Part shown: positions 57,365 through 64,000 of the stretch, in pieces
Layout: the number at the start of each line of letters is the position of its first letter
Numbering within the stretch: position 1 is the first letter of the stretch
NCBI GenBank assembly: GCA_003241685.1
Contig: QFPJ01000007.1
Span: 47,015 to 111,014 of the forward strand
Source of the DNA: Sphingopyxis macrogoltabida
GTDB lineage: Bacteria > Pseudomonadota > Alphaproteobacteria > Sphingomonadales > Sphingomonadaceae
Direction: 5' to 3'
Length of the DNA stretch: 64,000 bases
The notes under the pieces: generated by a model
The model's database searches: none
What the model was told of the DNA's origin: nothing
The model's input: only the letters and a program-made list of their open reading frames with translations
Made by a program: the position numbers and the translations under genes

Positions 57365-57718
57365 TTAGAACTCCAATCCGCCTTCGCGCGCCGCGTCGGC
57401 CAGCGCCTTGATGCGCCCGTGGAACAGGAAGCCGCCGCGATCGAACACGACCTGCGTCACGCCCGCCTTCTTGGCGGCATCGGCGAGGCGCTTGCCGACT
57501 TCGGCAGCAGCCGCAGCCGTGGCGCCGGTCGTGCCGCGCACGCCCTTGTCGAGCGTCGAAGCCGAGGCCAGCGTCGTGCCGGCGGCGTCATCGATGAGCT
57601 GTGCATAGATATGCCGGCCCGAACGGTGCACCGACAGGCGCGGACGCCCGGAAGCGCGCTGACGGAGCGCGGTACGGACGCGCTGGCGGCGTTTTTGGAA
57701 AGTGGTAAGATGTGCCAT
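57365..57718 (-). CDS. rplR: 50S ribosomal protein L18
   Basis: A 117-residue protein. RVRTALRQRASGRPRLSVHR and SGRHIYAQLIDDAAGTTLAS, with FDRGGFLFHGRIKALADAAR at the end, are the L18 signature. It binds 5S rRNA. It sits between rplF and rpsE with gaps of 3 and 2 bases. Confidence 0.97.
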   Translation of the reverse strand: MAHLTTFQKRRQRVRTALRQRASGRPRLSVHRSGRHIYAQLIDDAAGTTLASASTLDKGVRGTTGATAAAAAEVGKRLADAAKKAGVTQVVFDRGGFLFHGRIKALADAAREGGLEF

Positions 57719-57721
57719 GGC

Positions 57722-58255
57722 TTACTTCTTCTTGCCTTCTTTGCGGAAGATGTACTCGCCGCGATACTTGATGCCCTTGCCCTTATAGGGCTCCGGCTTG
57801 CGCCAGCGGCGGATTTCCGCCGCGACCTGACCGACCTTCTGCTTGTCGATGCCGCTGATCTCGATCGTCGTGTTGTCCGGCGTCTTGATCTCGATGCCTT
57901 CGGGCACCGCGAAATCGACATCGTGGCTGTAGCCAAGCTGCAGCTTCAACGTCTTGCCCTGCGAGTTGGCGCGATAGCCGACACCGGTGATTTCGAGGAC
58001 CTTGGTGAAGCCTTCGGTCACGCCCGTGATCAGGTTCTGCACCAGCGTCCGCTGCATGCCCCAGAAGGCGCGCGCTTCGCGGGTGTCGTTCGCCGGCTGC
58101 ACCGAGATGCTGCCTTCGTGGACCTCATATTTGATATTGTCCGAAAGCGGCATCGCGAGCGTGCCCTTGGGACCTTTCACCGACAGCTGGCCGCCGTCGA
58201 TCGCGGCGGTGACACCGCCGGGGATCGCAACCGCCTTTTTACCAATGCGCGACAT
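57722..58255 (-). CDS. rplF: 50S ribosomal protein L6
   Basis: A 177-residue protein beginning MSRIGKKAVAIPGGVTAAID, with the two L6 alpha-beta domains and the C-terminal signature EPYKGKGIKYRGEYIFRKEG. It binds the sarcin-ricin region of 23S rRNA. Its first base overlaps the last base of the rpsH stop, so the two are coupled. Confidence 0.97.
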   Translation of the reverse strand: MSRIGKKAVAIPGGVTAAIDGGQLSVKGPKGTLAMPLSDNIKYEVHEGSISVQPANDTREARAFWGMQRTLVQNLITGVTEGFTKVLEITGVGYRANSQGKTLKLQLGYSHDVDFAVPEGIEIKTPDNTTIEISGIDKQKVGQVAAEIRRWRKPEPYKGKGIKYRGEYIFRKEGKKK

Positions 58256-58659
58256 TAGAACACCTCCGCCAGCACTTCGCCGCCGACATTATGTTCGCGG
58301 GCTTCGGCGTCCGAAAGAACGCCGCGCGGGGTCGACACGATGGTGATGCCAAGGCCGTTGCGCACGATCGGCAGTTCCTTCGAACCCGAATAGACGCGGC
58401 GACCCGGCTTGGACACGCGGGCCACGTGGCGGATCGCCGGCTGGCCTTCGAAATATTTCAGTTCGATGCGGATGCCCTTGTGCTGGCCCTTGGCACCCAG
58501 CGTTTCTTCGCTGTAGCCGCGGATATAGCCTTCGCGCTGGAGCACATCGAGAACGCGGACGCGCAGCGTCGAGGCCGGCGTCAGGACGCTGTCCTTCTTC
58601 GCCGTCTGGCCGTTGCGGATGCGGGTGAGCATATCACCCAGGGGATCGGTCATTGCCAT
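58255..58659 (-). CDS. rpsH: 30S ribosomal protein S8
   Basis: A 134-residue protein, MTDPLGDMLTRIRNGQ at the start and GLGITIVSTPRGVLSDAEAR near the end, the S8 signature. It binds helix 21 of 16S rRNA and, in E. coli, represses the spc operon by binding its mRNA. Start 58659 is used; ATG 58653 is in frame. rpsN lies 12 bases upstream. Confidence 0.97.
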   Translation of the reverse strand: MAMTDPLGDMLTRIRNGQTAKKDSVLTPASTLRVRVLDVLQREGYIRGYSEETLGAKGQHKGIRIELKYFEGQPAIRHVARVSKPGRRVYSGSKELPIVRNGLGITIVSTPRGVLSDAEAREHNVGGEVLAEVF

Positions 58660-58671
58660 CTTCTCAGTCCC

Positions 58672-58977
58672 TTACCAGCTCGACTTCACAACACCGGGGA
58701 TCAGGCCCTTGTTGGCCAGATCGCGGAGCTGGATACGGCACAGCCGGAATTTGCGATAATAAGCGCGGGGGCGGCCCGTCAGCTCGCACCGGTTGCGGAT
58801 GCGGGTCGGGTTGCCGTTGCGCGGAATTTCCGCCATCTTCAGGCGCGCGATCAGACGCTCGCCATCGTCGAGCGAGGTGTCGGCCGCAATCGCCTTCAGC
58901 TTCGCGTAGCGGCCGGCATATTTCTTCACCAGCTGCTTGCGACGCTCATTCTTGTTCATCGAACTCAGTTTCGCCAT
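58672..58977 (-). CDS. rpsN: 30S ribosomal protein S14, zinc-free form
   Basis: A 101-residue protein, the long form without the paired CxxC zinc sites (only two isolated Cys, in RNRCELTG and RLCRIQ). RNRCELTGRPRAYYRKFRL and LANKGLIPGVVKSSW are the S14 signature. Binds 16S rRNA in the 30S head. It follows rplE by 52 bases. Confidence 0.97.
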   Translation of the reverse strand: MAKLSSMNKNERRKQLVKKYAGRYAKLKAIAADTSLDDGERLIARLKMAEIPRNGNPTRIRNRCELTGRPRAYYRKFRLCRIQLRDLANKGLIPGVVKSSW

Positions 58978-59029
58978 GACTTAAGTTCTCTTTCCTTCTT
59001 GAAAGAGCCTGCCTGGTCCCGTGCGGGGA

Positions 59030-59608
59030 TCAGGCGGCTTCCTTTTCCTGCGCTTCGATCGGGAAGGGGAAGCCGAACAGCTTGAGCAGTTCGCGGGCCT
59101 CTTCGTCCGTGCGAGCGGTGGTGGTGACGATCACGTCCATGCCGCGCACCGTGTCGATGCGGTCATAGTTGATCTCGGGGAAGATGATCTGTTCCTTCAG
59201 GCCCATGGCATAGTTGCCACGGCCGTCGAAGCTCTTCGCCGACACGCCGCGAAAGTCGCGGATGCGCGGCATCGCGATCGTGATCAGACGATCGAGGAAC
59301 TCGTACATGCGTTCGCGGCGCAGGGTGACCTTGCAACCGATCGGCATGCCTTCGCGCAGCTTGAACTGGGCGATCGACTTTTTCGCGCGCGTCACGACGG
59401 GCTTCTGGCCGGCGATCAGTTCCATTTCGGAAACCGCGGCGTCGACCTTCTTCTTGTCCTGCGTGGCTTCGCCGACACCCATGTTGAGCGTGATCTTTTC
59501 GATCTTCGGCACTTCCATCGCATTCTTGTAACCGAATTTCTCGGTCATCGCCTTGACGATCTTGTCGTCATAAAGCTTGCGCATGCGCGGGGTGTAAGTG
59601 TCAGCCAT
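59030..59608 (-). CDS. rplE: 50S ribosomal protein L5
   Basis: A 192-residue protein: MPRIRDFRGVSAKSFDGRGN and KITLNMGVGEATQDKKK are the L5 signatures, with TTARTDEEARELLKLFGFPF at the end. It contacts 5S rRNA and the P-site tRNA. Its first eight bases overlap the end of rplX. Confidence 0.97.
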   Translation of the reverse strand: MADTYTPRMRKLYDDKIVKAMTEKFGYKNAMEVPKIEKITLNMGVGEATQDKKKVDAAVSEMELIAGQKPVVTRAKKSIAQFKLREGMPIGCKVTLRRERMYEFLDRLITIAMPRIRDFRGVSAKSFDGRGNYAMGLKEQIIFPEINYDRIDTVRGMDVIVTTTARTDEEARELLKLFGFPFPIEAQEKEAA

Positions 59609-59918
59609 TGATCGCCTCCCCGGACTTCACGGCCACGCGGACCTTCTTGCCGTCCTTGGTTTCAAAGCGGACGCGCGTCGCCTTGCCGGTCTTGGGATCG
59701 GCGAGCGCGACCTTGCTGGCGTACAGCGGCGCTTCCTTGCGCTCGAGGCCGCCCTGCGGGTCCTGCTGGCTCGGCTTCTTGTGGCGCGTGATGATGTTGA
59801 CGCCCGCGACGACGACCTTGCCGTCTTTCGGCAGGCTCTGCGTCACTTCGCCGGTCTTGCCCTTGTCCTTGCCGGACAGGACGACGACGGTGTCACCCTT
59901 CTTGATCTTGTTCGCCAT
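59601..59918 (-). CDS. rplX: 50S ribosomal protein L24
   Basis: A 105-residue KOW-domain protein: KIKKGDTVVVLSGKDKGKTG at the start and VNIITRHKKPSQQDPQGG in the middle. It initiates 50S assembly. Its last eight bases overlap rplE, giving tight coupling, and it starts 2 bases after rplN. Confidence 0.97.
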   Translation of the reverse strand: MANKIKKGDTVVVLSGKDKGKTGEVTQSLPKDGKVVVAGVNIITRHKKPSQQDPQGGLERKEAPLYASKVALADPKTGKATRVRFETKDGKKVRVAVKSGEAING

Positions 59919-59920
59919 GG

Positions 59921-60289
59921 TCAGAGCACCTCCGGCGCCAGGCTGATGATCTTCATATAGCCGCGGCCGCGCAGTTCGCGGACGACGGGGCCGAAGATAC
60001 GCGTGCCGATCGGCTCTTCATTCTTGTTGACGAGCACGGCGGCGTTGCTGTCGAAACGGATGACCGAACCATCGGCGCGGCGCACATCCTTCGCGGTGCG
60101 GACGATGACGGCGCGATGCACGTCGCCCTTCTTCACCTTGCCGCGCGGCTGGGCTTCCTTGATCGACACGACGATCACGTCGCCGACGCCGGCGGTGCGA
60201 CGCTTCGACCCGCCCAGCACCTTGATGCACTGGACGCGCTTGGCGCCGCTGTTGTCGGCGACTTCCAATTGTGACTGCATCTGAATCAT
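59921..60289 (-). CDS. rplN: 50S ribosomal protein L14
   Basis: A 122-residue protein, MIQMQSQLEVADNSGAKRVQ at the start and IRFDSNAAVLVNKNEEPIGT, RIFGPVVRELR further on, the L14 signature. It binds L19 and the silencing factor RsfS. It is the first gene of the classical spc operon; 57 bases separate it from rpsQ with no clear terminator or promoter. Confidence 0.97.
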   Translation of the reverse strand: MIQMQSQLEVADNSGAKRVQCIKVLGGSKRRTAGVGDVIVVSIKEAQPRGKVKKGDVHRAVIVRTAKDVRRADGSVIRFDSNAAVLVNKNEEPIGTRIFGPVVRELRGRGYMKIISLAPEVL

Positions 60290-60346
60290 CGATGCACTTC
60301 CTTCTTCTCTGGCCTACCGGGCCGTCCCGGCGGTTCCGTGAAACTC

Positions 60347-60631
60347 TTACGCTTCGGCTTCGCTCGAAACCGGAACCGCCTTCGGCTTGGTGGAGGTTTC
60401 GACCTTGTCGAGAACCTTCCAGGTCTTCAGCTTCGAGATCGGCTTCGTTTCCTCGATGCGGACGGTTTCGCCAGCCTTGATGGCGTTGTCCTCATCATGG
60501 GCGTGATACTTCTTCGAACGGCGGATGATCTTGCCGTAGAGCGGGTGCTTCACCTTTCGCTCCACTTTCACCACGACGGTCTTGTCGCCCTTGTCGGACA
60601 CCACCGTGCCGGTCAATATGCGCTTCGGCAT
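60347..60631 (-). CDS. rpsQ: 30S ribosomal protein S17
   Basis: A 94-residue OB-fold protein: MPKRILTGTVVSDKGDKTVV at the start, KHPLYGKIIRRSKKYHAHDE in the middle. A C-terminal tail of about 15 residues (KPKAVPVSSEAEA) extends past the usual end. It binds 16S rRNA early in 30S assembly. rpmC is 11 bases upstream. Confidence 0.97.
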   Translation of the reverse strand: MPKRILTGTVVSDKGDKTVVVKVERKVKHPLYGKIIRRSKKYHAHDEDNAIKAGETVRIEETKPISKLKTWKVLDKVETSTKPKAVPVSSEAEA

Positions 60632-60642
60632 CGATAGTCTCC

Positions 60643-60846
60643 TTACTTCGCGGCCGAGCGCGAACGCTCGGTCTGCTGCGTCTTGATGCGGGCGATCGAG
60701 CGCCGCACTTCCTTGACGCGCGAGGCTTTTTCGAGCTGGCCAGTCGCCGCCTGGAAACGGAGGTTGAAGGCCTCACGCTTCAGTTCGCCAAGCTGTTCGG
60801 CGAGCTGGTCGTCGGTCTTGGCCTTGAAATCTTCGGTCTTGGCCAT
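60643..60846 (-). CDS. rpmC: 50S ribosomal protein L29
   Basis: A 67-residue helical protein: DDQLAEQLGELKREAFNLRF and ARIKTQQTERSRSA. ATG 60846 (MAKTEDFKAK) gives the normal length; the frame is open to 60879 inside rplP. L29 lies at the peptide exit tunnel and helps bind SRP and trigger factor. rplP ends 4 bases upstream. Confidence 0.96.
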   Translation of the reverse strand: MAKTEDFKAKTDDQLAEQLGELKREAFNLRFQAATGQLEKASRVKEVRRSIARIKTQQTERSRSAAK

Positions 60847-60850
60847 GTCC

Positions 60851-61282
60851 TTAACCCTCCAGGTGCGAAGTGTCGCCAAGGCGGGCGACGACCTTCGTCT
60901 TGATCGGCAGCTTCATCGCCGCACGTTCGAACGCCAGCGCGGCCACCGGGCCCGGAACGCCGTCGAGTTCGAACAGGATGCGGCCCGGCTTGACGCGCGC
61001 GGCCCAATATTCGGGCGAGCCCTTGCCCTTGCCCATACGGACTTCGGCGGGCTTCGACGACACGGGGACGTCGGGGAACACGCGGATCCACAGACGGCCC
61101 TGACGCTTGATCGCGCGGGTGATCGCACGGCGGGCCGCTTCGATCTGGCGCGCGGTGATGCGCTCGGGTTCCATCGCCTTCAGGCCATAGGAGCCGAAAT
61201 TCAGGTCGGTGCCACCCTTGGCGAGGCCGTGAATCCGGCCCTTGAAGGCCTTGCGGAACTTGGTTTTCTTCGGTTGCAGCAT
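60851..61282 (-). CDS. rplP: 50S ribosomal protein L16
   Basis: A 143-residue protein: MLQPKKTKFRKAFKGRIHGL at the start, then ERITARQIEAARRAITRAIK and RMGKGKGSPEYWAARVKPGR, the L16 signatures. It forms part of the A-site region of the 50S subunit. It lies between rpsC (11 bases) and rpmC (4 bases). Confidence 0.97.
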   Translation of the reverse strand: MLQPKKTKFRKAFKGRIHGLAKGGTDLNFGSYGLKAMEPERITARQIEAARRAITRAIKRQGRLWIRVFPDVPVSSKPAEVRMGKGKGSPEYWAARVKPGRILFELDGVPGPVAALAFERAAMKLPIKTKVVARLGDTSHLEG

Positions 61283-61293
61283 GTCAGCAGTCC

Positions 61294-62001
61294 TTAGCGG
61301 CGATCATCGCGGGCCGGCCGCACGCCCGACGTCTGCGCGTCGAGCATCAGGCGGTCGGTCGCCATCGGGTCGTGGCCCAGGATCTCACCCTTGAAGATCC
61401 AGACCTTCATGCCGCACACGCCATAGGCGGTGTGGGCTTCAGCCTCGGCATAGTCGACGTTCGCGCGCAGCGTGTGCAGCGGAACGCGGCCTTCGCGATA
61501 CCATTCGGTGCGCGCGATTTCCGCGCCGCCCAGACGGCCGGCGCAGTTGATGCGGATGCCTTCGGCGCCCAGACGCATCGCCGACTGCACCGCGCGCTTC
61601 ATGGCGCGGCGGAAGGCGACACGGCGTTCGAGCTGGTCGGCAATGCCCTGTGCGACGAGCTTCGCGTCAACCTCGGGCTTGCGGATTTCGACGATGTTCA
61701 GCGACACGTCGCTGCCCGTCATCTCGCCGAGCGCCTTGCGCAGCTTTTCGATGTCGGCGCCCTTCTTGCCGATGATGACGCCCGGACGGGCGGCATAGAT
61801 CGACACGCGGCACAGCTTGGCCGGGCGTTCGATGACGACCTTCGAGATCGCGGCCTGCGGCAGCGTCTTGAAGACATATTTGCGGATCTTCAGATCCTCG
61901 ATCAGCATGCGGCCATAGTCCTGGCCTTCCGCGAACCAGCGGCTGTCCCAGGTGCGGTTGACCTGCAGGCGCAGACCGATCGGATTGCTCTTCTGGCCCA
62001 T
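61294..62001 (-). CDS. rpsC: 30S ribosomal protein S3
   Basis: A 235-residue protein from ATG 62001 (MGQKSNPIGLRLQVNRTWDS), with the KH domain at GVIIGKKGADIEKLRKAL and the S3 C-terminal domain (GIRINCAGRLGGAEIARTEW). It forms the mRNA entry channel with S4 and S5. The frame is open to 62034 inside rplV. The stop of rplV is 1 base away. Confidence 0.97.
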   Translation of the reverse strand: MGQKSNPIGLRLQVNRTWDSRWFAEGQDYGRMLIEDLKIRKYVFKTLPQAAISKVVIERPAKLCRVSIYAARPGVIIGKKGADIEKLRKALGEMTGSDVSLNIVEIRKPEVDAKLVAQGIADQLERRVAFRRAMKRAVQSAMRLGAEGIRINCAGRLGGAEIARTEWYREGRVPLHTLRANVDYAEAEAHTAYGVCGMKVWIFKGEILGHDPMATDRLMLDAQTSGVRPARDDRR

Positions 62002-62002
62002 C

Positions 62003-62383
62003 TTACGCCTCTTCTTCCTGTTCGCGCACGACAATGCGGATGCGGCTGAACGGCTTGACGATCCGGGTCGACTTGCCGCGGCCGCGTGCGTGCCAGCGCT
62101 TCATCGAGATCGACTTGCCGACGCTCGCTTCCTTGACGACGAGCGCGTCAACGTCGAGGTTGTGGTTGTTTTCCGCGTTGGCGACGGCGCTGGCGAGAAC
62201 CTTGCGCACGTCGACCGCCATCGCCTTCTTGGAGAAGGCGAGGACGTTCATCGCGTCTTCGACCTTGCGGCCGCGGATCAGCGCGGCGACGAGGTTCAGC
62301 TTCTGCGCCGAGCCGCGAATCTGCGTGCCGACCGACAATGCCTCGTTATCCGCAACGCGGCGGGGGGATTTTGCCTTGCCCAT
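62003..62383 (-). CDS. rplV: 50S ribosomal protein L22
   Basis: A 126-residue protein: GSAQKLNLVAALIRGRKVED and VDALVVKEASVGKSISMKRW, with ARGRGKSTRIVKPFSRIRIV at the end, the L22 signature. Its beta-hairpin lines the exit tunnel and is a site of macrolide resistance in other bacteria. It shares one base with the rpsS stop. Confidence 0.97.
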   Translation of the reverse strand: MGKAKSPRRVADNEALSVGTQIRGSAQKLNLVAALIRGRKVEDAMNVLAFSKKAMAVDVRKVLASAVANAENNHNLDVDALVVKEASVGKSISMKRWHARGRGKSTRIVKPFSRIRIVVREQEEEA

Positions 62384-62658
62384 TAGCGTTTGCCCTTCTT
62401 GTCGGCCGCGTGGCCGGGGAAGAAGCGCGTCGGCGCAAATTCACCCAGCTTCATGCCGACCATGTCTTCATTGACCGACACCGGCACGAACTTGCGGCCG
62501 TTGTAGACGTTGAAGGTCAGCCCGACGAACTGCGGCAGGATGGTGGAGCGACGCGACCAGGTCTTGATCGGGGCAGAGCTGCCGCCGTCCTGAGCCGCTT
62601 CGGCTTTCTTGAGGAGATGGAGGTCCACGAACGGACCCTTCCAGACCGAGCGAGCCAT
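62383..62658 (-). CDS. rpsS: 30S ribosomal protein S19
   Basis: A 91-residue protein: MARSVWKGPFVDLHLLKKAE at the start, TWSRRSTILPQFVGLTFNVY and GEFAPTRFFPGHAADKK. It binds 16S rRNA in the 30S head near the A-site tRNA. It is 3 bases after rplB and overlaps rplV by one base. Confidence 0.97.
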   Translation of the reverse strand: MARSVWKGPFVDLHLLKKAEAAQDGGSSAPIKTWSRRSTILPQFVGLTFNVYNGRKFVPVSVNEDMVGMKLGEFAPTRFFPGHAADKKGKR

Positions 62659-62661
62659 GGC

Positions 62662-63498
62662 TTACCTCTTCTTCTTCGCGTGACGCGACCGGATGATCAT
62701 CTTGTCGGTCTGTTTGTTGTTGCGGGTGCGGGCACCCTTGGTCGGCTTGCCCCACGGGGTGACCGGATGACGGCCGCCCGAGGTCCGGCCTTCACCACCA
62801 CCGTGCGGGTGGTCGACCGGGTTCTTCGCGACGCCGCGGGTCAGCGGACGCTTGCCGAGCCAGCGGTTGCGGCCGGCCTTGCCCAGATTGGTGTTCTGGT
62901 TGTCGGGGTTCGATACCGCGCCGACGGTGCCCATGCACTCGCCGCGGATGTAACGCTGTTCGCCCGAACCGAGACGCACGATGACGAGGCCGCGGTCGCG
63001 ACCGACGACCTGGGCATAGGTGCCGGCCGAACGGGCGATCTGGCCACCCTTGCCCGGCTTCATCTCGATATTGTGGACGATCGTGCCGACCGGCATCTGC
63101 GACAATTCCATCGCATTGCCCGGCTTCACGTCGGTCTTCTTGCCCGCGACGACCGTGTCGCCGACGCCCAGGCGCTGCGGCGCCAGAATATAGGCCTGCG
63201 TGCCGTCCTCATATTTCACCAGTGCGATGAAAGCGGTGCGGTTCGGGTCATATTCCAGACGTTCGACGGTGGCCGGCATGTCCCACTTGCGACGCTTGAA
63301 GTCGATGAAGCGGTACTTCTGCTTGTGGCCGCCGGCGATGCCGCGCGACGTCACATGGCCCTTGTTGTTGCGGCCACCGGTCTTGCGCTTGCCTTCGGTC
63401 AGCGCCTTGACGGGCTTGCCCTTCCACAACGACGATTTGTCGACGAGGATCAGGCCGCGCTGCGCGGGGCTGGTCGGATTATAATGTTTGAGTGCCAT
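62662..63498 (-). CDS. rplB: 50S ribosomal protein L2
   Basis: A 278-residue protein: MALKHYNPTSPAQRGLILVD at the start, and near the end the PVTPWGKPTKGARTR signature preceded by HPHGGGEGRT with the conserved His. It is essential for subunit association and peptidyl transfer. It lies between rplW (22 bases) and rpsS. Confidence 0.98.
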   Translation of the reverse strand: MALKHYNPTSPAQRGLILVDKSSLWKGKPVKALTEGKRKTGGRNNKGHVTSRGIAGGHKQKYRFIDFKRRKWDMPATVERLEYDPNRTAFIALVKYEDGTQAYILAPQRLGVGDTVVAGKKTDVKPGNAMELSQMPVGTIVHNIEMKPGKGGQIARSAGTYAQVVGRDRGLVIVRLGSGEQRYIRGECMGTVGAVSNPDNQNTNLGKAGRNRWLGKRPLTRGVAKNPVDHPHGGGEGRTSGGRHPVTPWGKPTKGARTRNNKQTDKMIIRSRHAKKKR

Positions 63499-63520
63499 TT
63501 TCTCTGCCTTCCCGAGCCGC

Positions 63521-63829
63521 TCAGACGCCCGTGGTGACGTCGATCGACTGGCCCGAGGCCAGGCGAACGATCGCCTTCTTCACGTCGCTGCGGGTGTAGG
63601 GCTTGCCCTTCCAGCGCTTGGTCTTGCCCTTGGTGACGAGCGTGTTGACGCTGAGCACCTTGACATCGAACAGCGCCTCGACGGCGGCCTTGATCGCCGG
63701 CTTGGTCGCGTCGTTGGCAACGCGGAACACGACGGCGTCGTTTTCGCTGAGCAGCGTCGACTTTTCGGTGATCACCGGCGACAGGATCACGTCATAGTGA
63801 CGCGCATCGATGGTCTTTGCCTTAGCCAT
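63521..63829 (-). CDS. rplW: 50S ribosomal protein L23
   Basis: A 102-residue protein from ATG 63829 (MAKAKTIDARHYDVILSPVI): TEKSTLLSENDAVVFRVAND and TLVTKGKTKRWKGKPYTRSD are L23 signatures. It is the docking site for trigger factor at the exit tunnel. The rplD stop lies inside its first codons, an eight-base overlap. The frame is open to 63910 inside rplD. Confidence 0.97.
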   Translation of the reverse strand: MAKAKTIDARHYDVILSPVITEKSTLLSENDAVVFRVANDATKPAIKAAVEALFDVKVLSVNTLVTKGKTKRWKGKPYTRSDVKKAIVRLASGQSIDVTTGV

Positions 63830-64000
63830 TGCAGCGTGCCTCCAGCTTTTCCACCGCCGCGCGGGTAAGGACCAGCGTGTCGGCACGGATGATGTCATAG
63901 ACGTTGGCACCGATGGCCGGCAGCGAATCGATGCCGATCAGATTGGCCGAGGCCTGCGCGAAGCTGGCGTGAACCGCATCGCCGTCGATGAACAGCGCGC
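63822..64000 (-). CDS. rplD: 50S ribosomal protein L4, C-terminal part only (window edge)
   Basis: The last 58 residues of L4 are visible, read leftward from the right edge: ALFIDGDAVHASFAQASANL, then GIDSLPAIGANVYDIIRADT and LVLTRAAVEKLEARCNG before TAA at 63822-63824. The NVYDIIRADTLVLT segment is diagnostic of L4. The rest of the gene, with rplC and rpsJ expected beyond, lies outside the window. It overlaps the rplW start by eight bases. Confidence 0.9.
   Translation of the reverse strand, partial: ALFIDGDAVHASFAQASANLIGIDSLPAIGANVYDIIRADTLVLTRAAVEKLEARCNG

Noticed and set aside
1..64000. Prophage, integrative element or defence island
   Set aside because: No integrase, transposase, phage structural, restriction-modification or toxin-antitoxin genes were recognised, and base composition is uniform except near 26 kb.

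Overview
This window is chromosomal DNA from a GC-rich alphaproteobacterium, most likely a sphingomonad (Sphingopyxis, Sphingomonas or Novosphingobium type). The evidence is the gene content: MipZ, DivK, COQ9, MmcB, a RibBX-type riboflavin enzyme, a cysteine-free 41-residue L36, and YcgN. Several different short palindromic elements, of a kind typical of sphingomonad intergenic DNA, also sit at operon ends. There are no insertion sequences, prophage genes, CRISPR arrays, tRNA or rRNA genes. It is a dense core-genome segment, and the longest stretch without a protein gene is about 294 bases (25882-26175).

Layout. 1-5192 (minus): an operon reading DUF4129 - DUF4350 - MoxR AAA+ ATPase - DUF58 - SpoIIM-family membrane protein, which runs off the left edge. 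5373-8623 (plus): a fused E1 alpha/beta 2-oxoacid dehydrogenase and a FabD-fold acyltransferase. 8759-13809: a FixJ-like regulator with a degenerate receiver, a class I glutamine amidotransferase, DivK, and a run of small plus-strand genes (DUF3572, HAD, RidA, FemAB-like acyltransferase), then a Sel1-type protein. 13970-19948: panC back to back with mipZ, then phosphohexomutase, lptB, rpoN and rpmJ. 20182-25881: HAD phosphatase, GNAT, oligopeptidase B-like S9 peptidase, aminopeptidase P and a thioesterase.

25882-28463: a candidate minus-strand small RNA with a UUCG-capped terminator, then an unknown membrane protein with ribD and ribE, then a MITE-like element. 28468-34666: mmcB, ssb, feoB-feoA, coq9, a DMT permease and an Old Yellow Enzyme. 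34711-37688 (minus): ankyrin protein, ribBX, ribH and a small membrane protein. The RibBX protein carries an N-terminal helix-turn-helix, and a palindrome lies directly upstream of its own start codon. 37774-42930: Sco1, YcgN, a YgjP-type metalloprotease, a class A penicillin-binding protein, MsrB and a DUF4402 protein. 42948-52556: mutS-glnD (overlapping), maeB, bamE, a cytochrome bc1 assembly chaperone and DUF177.

52590-64000 (minus): an SRPBCC protein, then the merged S10-spc ribosomal operon read from rplD (cut by the right edge) through rplW, rplB, rpsS, rplV, rpsC, rplP, rpmC, rpsQ, rplN, rplX, rplE, rpsN, rpsH, rplF, rplR, rpsE, rpmD, a DUF1737 gene, rplO, secY and adk. The alpha operon (rpsM, rpsK, rpoA, rplQ) does not follow adk here.

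No clearly new multi-gene system was found. The best leads are the minus-strand RNA candidate near 26 kb, the RibBX HTH and palindrome arrangement at 37 kb, the acyltransferase lacking the malonyl-binding arginine beside the fused E1, the degenerate FixJ-type receiver, and the DUF1737 gene inside the ribosomal operon. Protein calls rest on motif and family recognition by eye. Start codons chosen by reasoning rather than experiment are noted in each entry.
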